DNA of 20,155 nt from Planctomycetota bacterium. Lineage in GTDB: Bacteria > Planctomycetota > Planctomycetia > Pirellulales > Pirellulaceae. The notes beneath the pieces are model-generated. The model was not told the origin of the DNA. It saw only the letters and a list, made by a program, of their open reading frames with translations, and ran no database searches. The stretch lies in contig JAJSAJ010000339.1 of NCBI GenBank assembly GCA_024274855.1, forward strand, positions 1 through 20,155. Reading direction: 5' to 3'. Position numbers and translations under genes: made by a program. Shown here in pieces: positions 14,261-20,155 of this stretch (positions within the stretch are counted from its first letter, which is position 1; each line of letters starts with the position of its first letter).

Positions 14261-16080
14261 ACCAGAAAACAATCTTTATCCGAAAAATCGTCTATGTGGG
14301 CGCCATTGTGGCACTGCTGTTTCCCTTGTTTCTGTTGGGACAGCCGGCAACGCGTTCCGTGGCGGAATCGGAACCCGGAATGGACGCGCAGGCTACCGGA
14401 GTGGTTAGCTCGGCTGGCGGGAAGCTGGCGCAATTGCGAGCGGGGTACGGACTGTCGCAGGCCGGGTTGGGGGAGATTGATCCAGCCAGTGAGACCATGA
14501 AAATGGCAACTCTTGGGCTGCGCGGTGTTGCGACGAACCTGTTGTGGACCAAAGCCAACCGATATAAGCGAACGGAAAGCTGGGACAAACTGTCCGCCAC
14601 ATTGAACCAAATCACCAAACTGCAACCAAACTACATTTCCGTATGGGAATTCGAAGCACATAACTTGTCCTACAACGTGTCCGCCGAATTCGACAATTAC
14701 CGCGACCGATATTATAAAGTCAAGGAAGGGATCGAATTTCTGATCAAAGGAGCCAGGCTTAATCGCCGCAGTCCTCGGCTGTTCTGGAATCTCGGGTGGT
14801 TTGTCGGACAGAAGATTGGACGCGCGGACGAGCACAAGCAGTTTCGGCGTCTTTATCGCACCGATACGGTTTTTCACGATGCGATGTATCCTGATGTCAA
14901 TATCGAGCAGGCGATTGACTCGGCATATAAACGGCCGGACAACTGGCTAACTGCTTATCTCTGGTACAAGAAGTCACAGGCTGTCGCTGATGAGGGAATC
15001 CCCGTTACCTGGATGAGACTTGATCCCAATAAGGCGGGTTTGACGGATAAGCGACGCAGCTCAGTGCTTTTCTATTCGGATCCAGCAATGGCGAAAATAG
15101 ACCATGCAGCGGCAGTTACTGAAGAGATTACACCAGACGAGAAGACACAATATGCCTGGAAAATCGCGGGTGGGGAATGGGATGATTTCGGTAGCAAGGA
15201 TATTCCGACAACGGCTGGTTTCACGATCCGCCTGAAGAACCTTGATGCGGCTCGGAAAGAAGTTGATCAGTGGCGAGCCAAGCTCGAAACACTTGCACCC
15301 GGTTTGCGTGAAAAGGTTCGCGATGAACGACGCAAGGCCCTCTCGCCTGAAGAACTGGCCGTCGACCAAAACCGGAGCAAACCGTTCAACGAGCTTTCGA
15401 GCGCCGAAATCGATTTGATCCATGTCGTCAATCAGAAATTGACGGTGACCGACCGTGACTTGGCTGAGGCGGTGCCCGACGATCTGCGCACCGAAGCCCG
15501 GTATTATGCTGCCCGAACGGCCGAGGCAATTGCCAATGCGAATCGAATTGGTTCGTACTCGGTTGTCGTCAATTATCCCTACTGGGAGGTTCGATGCGCC
15601 GTGGAAGCGGAACCGGTGACGATCAGCGCTCGACGTTTCATGATGTTGGGAGAACAACAAGCCGAAGAGGCGAACCCCGAAGAAGCTCGCCGGTACTATG
15701 AAAAGGCCTGGGACGAGTGGGCTAAGATCTTTGAGAAGCATCCCCCATTGATTCATGACGAAATGGCAGACGATCTGAAAGATCCCATCGAGCACTACAA
15801 ACAGGTCCTTGATCAGATGAGCGAAGAATTTCCCGAAGACTTTAAGCTGAATATACTCCTGACCAAGGATAAGGAGCCCATGCGGCTCCAATCCGTTGCG
15901 CCCCCAGGAGATCCAAAGAACACTTCCCCACCCACGGTGGACAAAAAAGAGAGTGCGGCTACTGCCAAGCCGACGAAGCAATCGTCCGGTTCGGCTAAGA
16001 AACGACCGTCCGATGGAGCCAAGAAACCACAGAAATCGGACCAGAAGGCTTCCCCTTCGGCTAGCGCCAAGAAGTCCTAA
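14257..16080 (+). CDS. Membrane-anchored helical-repeat protein of a planctomycete family, ABC-operon partner
   Basis: A 607-residue protein with one N-terminal hydrophobic helix (about 10-28, KIVYVGAIVALLFPLFLLG), probably a membrane anchor or uncleaved signal, leaving the rest outside the cytoplasm. Residues about 80-200 are helical and TPR-like (LRGVATNLLWTKANRYKRTESWDKLSATLNQ, KLQPNYISVWEFEAHNLSYN, then YKVKEGIEFLIKGARLNRRSPRLFWNLGWFVGQKIGRADEHKQF). A second helical region spans about 440-530. The last ~60 residues are a Lys/Pro/Ser/Ala-rich disordered tail. I recognise it as a family found beside ABC exporters in planctomycetes, sometimes annotated 'IRE (iron responsive element)', a label with no functional basis I know of. 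Its ATG overlaps the permease stop (ATGA). It is fully intact, unlike the two genes before it. Function unknown; a role in the ABC complex is inferred from position. Confidence 0.8.
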   Translation: MNQKTIFIRKIVYVGAIVALLFPLFLLGQPATRSVAESEPGMDAQATGVVSSAGGKLAQLRAGYGLSQAGLGEIDPASETMKMATLGLRGVATNLLWTKANRYKRTESWDKLSATLNQITKLQPNYISVWEFEAHNLSYNVSAEFDNYRDRYYKVKEGIEFLIKGARLNRRSPRLFWNLGWFVGQKIGRADEHKQFRRLYRTDTVFHDAMYPDVNIEQAIDSAYKRPDNWLTAYLWYKKSQAVADEGIPVTWMRLDPNKAGLTDKRRSSVLFYSDPAMAKIDHAAAVTEEITPDEKTQYAWKIAGGEWDDFGSKDIPTTAGFTIRLKNLDAARKEVDQWRAKLETLAPGLREKVRDERRKALSPEELAVDQNRSKPFNELSSAEIDLIHVVNQKLTVTDRDLAEAVPDDLRTEARYYAARTAEAIANANRIGSYSVVVNYPYWEVRCAVEAEPVTISARRFMMLGEQQAEEANPEEARRYYEKAWDEWAKIFEKHPPLIHDEMADDLKDPIEHYKQVLDQMSEEFPEDFKLNILLTKDKEPMRLQSVAPPGDPKNTSPPTVDKKESAATAKPTKQSSGSAKKRPSDGAKKPQKSDQKASPSASAKKS

Positions 16081-16169
16081 ACCCGGACGCGCCGGAACCA
16101 TTGCGAAGTGCACTCCAGAAGCCGCCTGCTTCAGCTGGCGGAGCATTCCCGCAGTAAACCTACCTGCAC

Positions 16170-17402
16170 CTAGAACAACAACTTGACGTCCGACAGTCGC
16201 TTCTGTGCGTCCGCCATCAACGCATCTTCCGCTCGTTCGTCCACCGCTTCGTAGGTTGCCGAAAAACGAAGATAAGCTCCAGCGTCGTCCCATGGAACGG
16301 TCACGATTGACAGTTCGTTGATCAAATACTGGCTGGCCGCTTCCGCGTTTGCGAATGTCGGGCCATCTTGAACGCCGCGAGGGGCCGGTGCGTAAAGAAA
16401 ATAACTGCCGCCTGGCATCTGGCAATCAAAACCACACGGCGCGAGCCCATCGACCAGTTTGTGTAATCGTCGGCGGTACTTCCTGTTCGTTTGCTCGGGA
16501 ATCGATCGGTTCTGTAAAGCAGTGATTCCGGCCTTTTGGATTGCAATGAACTGGCCCGAGTCGCAGTTGTCCTTGACGTCGGCCAGGGCCCGAACGATCT
16601 GCTTGTTGCCGCATACCCACCCCAGTCGCCATCCAATCATGTCAAACCCTTTAGACAACGAATGGACCTCGACTCCAACCTCCTTGGCGCCAGGCACGGA
16701 CAGGAAGCTGAGCGGTCGACCTTCAAAGGTCAAGACGAGATGTGCAGCGTCCTGGACCACGACAATTTCATTGCGTCGCGCGAACTCGATGACCTCTTCG
16801 TAGAACGCCAGGGTGGCCACTTTGCCGGTCGGGCTGTTGGGGTAATTCAATACCAACATCTTGGTTTTGGCCACGACATCGGTCGGCACCGCGCTGAAGT
16901 CCGGAAAGAAACGGTTTTCGGATAACAAAGGCAGTTCGTAGACGGCACCGCCGTAATAGCGTGTATGCGTAGCGGCGACCGGGTATCCGGGTACGGTGAC
17001 TAGTGTGATGTCGCCCGGATTAATGAAACATGCAGGTAGCATGGCCAATGCCGTTTTGGAGCCGATGCAGTGATTCACTTCGGTGTTCGGATCAATCGTG
17101 ACGCCAAATTCTCGCTGCATGAAATGTGCAACGGCCTCCTTGAATTCGGGAATGCCGTTGTCCGCATACCCGCGATTTTCCGGCCGATCTATTTCCTCTG
17201 CCATCCGCTTGCGGACGTCTTCCGGGGCCATCGCGTCATTTTCCCCGATGCCAAAGTCGAGCAAAGACCGATCAGGGTGCTCGGCCAATGCCTTTCGTTT
17301 CGCACGCTTGATCTTCTCGAATTTGTAAATGTCGTCTCCCGTGCCGTAGCTGGCACCCCCGATGCGGTCCGCGAAGAGTTTTTGAAAAAAGGGTTCCGTC
17401 AT
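16170..17402 (-). CDS. dapL: LL-diaminopimelate aminotransferase
   Basis: This PLP-dependent class I/II aminotransferase is expected to convert tetrahydrodipicolinate directly to LL-diaminopimelate, a shortcut to lysine and peptidoglycan precursors in the cytoplasm. The 410-residue product has the family length and an N-terminus (FFQKLFADRIGGASYGTGDDIYKFEKIKRAKR) that fits planctomycete DapL-type proteins. Motifs are LDFGIGEND (48-56), Gly-Ser-Lys (114-116) for cofactor phosphate contact, LNYPNSPTG (185-193) with Asn189, QDAAH (217-221) with PLP-ring Asp218, and the Schiff-base lysine Lys251 in HSLSKGFDMIGWRLGW. The ATG at 17402 has GAGG six bases upstream. It is convergent with the ABC operon, 89 bp apart, with only a weak 5 bp hairpin between. 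A related aminotransferase specificity cannot be excluded from sequence alone. Confidence 0.85.
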   Translation of the reverse strand: MTEPFFQKLFADRIGGASYGTGDDIYKFEKIKRAKRKALAEHPDRSLLDFGIGENDAMAPEDVRKRMAEEIDRPENRGYADNGIPEFKEAVAHFMQREFGVTIDPNTEVNHCIGSKTALAMLPACFINPGDITLVTVPGYPVAATHTRYYGGAVYELPLLSENRFFPDFSAVPTDVVAKTKMLVLNYPNSPTGKVATLAFYEEVIEFARRNEIVVVQDAAHLVLTFEGRPLSFLSVPGAKEVGVEVHSLSKGFDMIGWRLGWVCGNKQIVRALADVKDNCDSGQFIAIQKAGITALQNRSIPEQTNRKYRRRLHKLVDGLAPCGFDCQMPGGSYFLYAPAPRGVQDGPTFANAEAASQYLINELSIVTVPWDDAGAYLRFSATYEAVDERAEDALMADAQKRLSDVKLLF

Positions 17403-17709
17403 TGGTTGCCTCGTCAGCCAGGAATGGCAAGCAGGGTTGTGACTGTGAGCAAACGGAGCGTTGCTTCACTTTTGCGACACCAGCACGATCGATCACCGAG
17501 CCAACGTCAGAGGGTGATCGAGCTTTCCAGTTCGAAAACTCTAGCTCAAGCCGACCCATCTGACAAGCGGCTTTGCTGCCGGCGCACGAGGCCCTGATGA
17601 ACTGGAGCAGGCGACGGACCTCGTTTACCTCTGGAGTAACACTTTAGCCAAATGGAGAACGCACGTTGGTCGAAGGACCCCCATGGGCTTGTCCCATGGG
17701 TGAATAAGT
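17403..17709. other. Non-coding leader of dapL
   Basis: No gene is seen in these 307 bp. The region upstream of dapL should hold its promoter; I could not identify a convincing one. At its far end is a CCCATGGG hairpin adjoining the second copy of the 210 bp repeat. Confidence 0.5.
17680..17700. repeat. Paired CCCATGGG hairpin
   Basis: Two identical 8 bp palindromes CCCATGGG (17680-17687 and 17693-17700) are separated by CTTGT, so the site can fold as a stem-loop or pair in several registers. It lies 9 bp before the second copy of the 210 bp repeat and is absent beside the first copy. Confidence 0.7.
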
Positions 17710-17915
17710 CTCTCGAGCTAAAAAGGATGTGATGCCCCCCCTTTCCGCTCCCTCCCCGCCGCCTTTGGCGGCGGGGAGGGAGCAGCGGCCGTCGGCATGA
17801 CATGCCGGCCTTAGCTCAATAGACTCGCTCACCAACGACACAAGGCCGTTGGGGTCGATCAGCCGAAAAAACAGCAGCGAAATGCGAATCCAACTGCAGA
17901 CGGCTAAACAGTTAC
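17710..17915. repeat. Dispersed hairpin-rich repeat, copy 2
   Basis: A 206 bp counterpart of 3426-3635 in the same orientation. The main hairpin is a perfect 17 bp stem (17747-17763 with 17767-17783, loop TTT). Relative to copy 1, one base in each arm has changed (G to C on the left, C to G on the right) so pairing is kept. The second palindrome is a clean CGGCATG-A-CATGCCG. The third stem reads CCAACGAC/GCCGTTGG, one mismatch on the plus strand but a G-U pair if the minus strand is transcribed. It lies between dapL and the symporter gene, both on the minus strand. Confidence 0.9.
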
Positions 17916-18076
17916 CCTCGGGATAATTTTGCGCGAGCAACTGCCGGTATTATCAACGTCAAAGATCGTTACGTGTTTGACAAAGTTCCAGCGACCAACG
18001 AGAGCGGGCGATTGGGGTCCCGAGAGGTCGCTCGGAGTTGGTTGCGGCTCTGCCGCCGGTGGCAGTTGGTACTTTG

Positions 18077-19996
18077 TCATGAACCACGTTGGTCTCCTTC
18101 GAACGATTCAGGGATCGCAATCGAGGCCTCTTCCGGATCGCGGATTCCCCATTGTCCAATTCCAATTACCAGCCCTCGCAGCGATTCTCGGTCTTTCGGC
18201 TTCCCGAGCACGAAGCTCGCTCCGTACCCGACCAGTAAGGTGAAAACGACGCCAAAAGAGAGTGGCCAGATGCCGTTCAGCTTCTGCTGCCAGGGCCAGA
18301 GCCACGCCATTGACTGGTAACTGTTGGCGACCATGAGCCAAATGGTGAACAACGTCCCCAGCACCAAGGCGCTTAACGCACCGGCCGCTGTGGTACGGCG
18401 CGTGAACATACCGAGCAGATAGATGGCCAGCAAGGGACCTCCGAACGTATTTACAATCCCGATCATGATCGTGAAGATGTCGTTGACCTGGGCTACTAAT
18501 AGGGAAAACAGAGTGGCAGCTATCCCAATAATCAAGACTAATGGTCGGCCGATTCGCAATTCATCCGCTTCATTGAGCTGTTCCACCGGCTTGTTGCACC
18601 ATCGAGCCAAACTGCGGCGTCCGATTCCTAAACGTCGATGAAAATCCGTGATACACAACGTGCAGATTGAATTGAGTCCGGAATCGATTGACGACATCGA
18701 CGCGGCAAGTAGCGCGGCGAGGATCAGGCCGGCCAGCCCGAATCGCAACCGAGTTGTGATGAAATGCGGTAACAACTCATCCTTCGCCATCCGATTCAAA
18801 ATGATCTCTCCACGTCCCGTGCCGCTTGACGGAGGGTGACGCATGGCTAACTTGTCGATGTTGACGTGGCTTGTTCCACCATCGTCGATCACTAGGCTCT
18901 CGGCACTTTCAAACGGCGTTTTTGTGTTTGGACGTAATAGACGGCGTTGGGCAACCAGTTCGCCAATGTTCGATTCGGTAATCGCGTGTTGCGTCCACGC
19001 GATCAACGGTTTGCCCTCCTCGTCCGTTACCGATTGGTGGGTCTCTGCATCGACATTGGCAACCCAGATGCCTCGCATCGATTCCGGATGATCGTGATAG
19101 TAGGCCAGCAAAGTCAGACCGGAATACATTAGTGCTGGAACCATGATACTGACGGAAACACAGTTCATAATGAATGAACGTCGTGCTTCGCGCAAGTTCT
19201 TCGCGGTGAGATATCGTTGAACGGTAATCTGGTCGGCCACGTAGAACGACAGCATCGCCAGAATGAAATGCGGAACGATCCCCCAAACCGCCCATTTGCT
19301 GGACCAGTCGAATTGCAGATCTATCAGGCGGGTGCGTCCCAGATCGTCAGCAACCTGCCAGACACGCGAAGGCCCACCGTCCAGTTGCCACCAGACCGTA
19401 CCAACGATCAGAACGAGGCCGCCGGCCATGATCCCGGCCTGAATAACGTACGTCCAGATGACCGCTTTCATTCCTCCGAGAAACGTGTAGCAGGTGCTGA
19501 CCAGGCCCAAGACTAACAAAAGCCACCAGATGTCGATTTGCAATCCGGCCGCGACAAGCAGGACCTTGCATGGGGCATAGAGCACGCCCCCCAGCCAGAG
19601 CAGACGCCAGACGACAAACAGCATGCTGCTGACGAAACGTGTCGTCGCGTCGTACCGCATCTCCAGGTATTCGTAGATGCTGTAAATTTCCAGCCGGTGA
19701 TACAATGGAAGGACGACACGCAACAGTAACGGAACCGCAAGCCAAACGGTCACCGGCATCCAAAGAAACATCAGGCCTACATGGTATGCCTCTCCCGGAA
19801 TCCCACTGTAGCTGAGCGCCGACAACAAGGTTGCCATGATCGAAAGACCGATCGGAAACCAACCCATCGAACGACCGGCAAGAAAGAAGTCCTTGCTTGT
19901 CTTTTGCTCGCGGCTGAAATAAACGCCGACTCCGATCATCAGTAGCAGGTAGACTGCTAAAGCGCAATAGTCAATCGAGCTAAACGCAAACAGCAT
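18077..19996 (-). CDS. Sodium:solute symporter (SSS family)
   Basis: An inner-membrane secondary transporter that couples sodium entry to solute uptake, 639 residues, with about 13 predicted helices. Family signatures include the TM1 segment YCALAVYLLLMIGVGVYF followed by KTSKDFFLAGRSMGW, a GGMKAVIWTYVIQ block (usually GG-x-AV-x-x-T-D; here Tyr replaces Asp), YVADQITVQRYLTAKN, and the sodium-site-like MSSIDSGLNS segment. Between two helices lies a hydrophilic insert of about 100 residues (roughly 309-411), longer than in typical bacterial members. Substrate unknown; sugars, sialic acid or amino acids are possible. I chose the ATG at 19996 because it starts just before TM1. An in-frame ATG at 20059 would add 21 residues, and neither has a strong ribosome site. 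The stop codon lies within one arm of a 13 bp imperfect inverted repeat (17978-17990 and 18067-18079). Confidence 0.9.
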   Translation of the reverse strand: MLFAFSSIDYCALAVYLLLMIGVGVYFSREQKTSKDFFLAGRSMGWFPIGLSIMATLLSALSYSGIPGEAYHVGLMFLWMPVTVWLAVPLLLRVVLPLYHRLEIYSIYEYLEMRYDATTRFVSSMLFVVWRLLWLGGVLYAPCKVLLVAAGLQIDIWWLLLVLGLVSTCYTFLGGMKAVIWTYVIQAGIMAGGLVLIVGTVWWQLDGGPSRVWQVADDLGRTRLIDLQFDWSSKWAVWGIVPHFILAMLSFYVADQITVQRYLTAKNLREARRSFIMNCVSVSIMVPALMYSGLTLLAYYHDHPESMRGIWVANVDAETHQSVTDEEGKPLIAWTQHAITESNIGELVAQRRLLRPNTKTPFESAESLVIDDGGTSHVNIDKLAMRHPPSSGTGRGEIILNRMAKDELLPHFITTRLRFGLAGLILAALLAASMSSIDSGLNSICTLCITDFHRRLGIGRRSLARWCNKPVEQLNEADELRIGRPLVLIIGIAATLFSLLVAQVNDIFTIMIGIVNTFGGPLLAIYLLGMFTRRTTAAGALSALVLGTLFTIWLMVANSYQSMAWLWPWQQKLNGIWPLSFGVVFTLLVGYGASFVLGKPKDRESLRGLVIGIGQWGIRDPEEASIAIPESFEGDQRGS

Positions 19997-20078
19997 GGTA
20001 ATGGTACTTTGGCTGTGAGTGGTGGGCGAATACGCAGGGACTCGCGTCGATTCTACCATCTTCCAAGAGGCAAAGCAC

Positions 20079-20155
20079 GGCCTGGATCGTAACGCGGTCC
20101 AGGTAGGTCCCGCTTGCCGAGCGGGACATGGCGTAACCCAGGACGCTACAAGAGG
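20079..20155 (-). repeat. 77 bp dispersed hairpin repeat, copy B (inverted, runs off the window)
   Basis: The reverse complement matches 6179-6255 end to end with a few substitutions, including the perfect GTCCCGCT/AGCGGGAC stem. It lies upstream of the symporter gene, as copy A lies upstream of glnA. It reaches the last base, so its full extent is unknown. The flanking inverted arm GTTAACCC seen next to copy A is not present next to this copy. Confidence 0.9.

Noticed and set aside
16081..16169. Bidirectional terminator between the ABC operon and dapL
   Set aside because: Only a 5 bp CCGCC/GGCGG stem with a 10-base loop and no T run was found.
15061..16425. Minus-strand frame of 454 codons
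   Set aside because: It runs antisense to the 607-residue gene and across the convergent gap into dapL. Its composition is low-complexity and Arg/Phe/Leu-rich, typical of a shadow of Lys/Glu-rich coding.

Overview
The window looks like a chromosomal segment of a planctomycete, probably Pirellula-like. The clues are KDO (LPS-type) biosynthesis next to CTP synthase, a DUF1844 protein, an LL-diaminopimelate aminotransferase of the planctomycete type, and an ABC exporter followed by a 607-residue protein of a family I recognise from planctomycete genomes. Large non-coding gaps filled with hairpin-rich dispersed repeats fit this too. The lineage call is inference from gene content. No rRNA, tRNA, CRISPR array or transposase gene was seen.

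Layout: (1) 277-3325, plus strand: kdsB, pyrG and a DUF1844 gene, a probable operon in which pyrG makes the CTP that KdsB uses to activate KDO. (2) 3326-4285: a convergent region with a ~210 bp structured repeat and a small minus-strand membrane gene carrying a piece of an alpha/beta-hydrolase. (3) 4450-5932, minus: glnA with a clear intrinsic terminator. (4) 5933-6703: 770 bp without a gene, containing a 77 bp hairpin repeat that recurs inverted at the right end of the window. (5) 6704-10993, minus: folC followed 18 bp later by an MMPL/RND-type transporter. (6) 11353-16080, plus: ABC ATPase, ABC permease and the 607-residue membrane-anchored protein. (7) 16170-17402, minus: dapL, for lysine and peptidoglycan precursor synthesis. 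(8) 17403-18076: a gap with the second copy of the ~210 bp repeat. (9) 18077-19996, minus: a sodium:solute symporter, then the start of the inverted 77 bp repeat running off the window.

The two strongest observations are these. First, the ABC exporter carries four separate lesions in about 1.6 kb: an in-frame TAA near the end of the ATPase, and a frameshift at a T6 run, an in-frame TAG and an in-frame TGA in the permease. The neighbouring genes are intact, and homologous-looking protein sequence continues straight through each break. Second, the two ~210 bp repeat copies keep perfect 17-18 bp hairpins through a paired base change, and a second stem is preserved by a G-U pair only if the minus strand is read. 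This suggests selection on, or templated maintenance of, a structured element.
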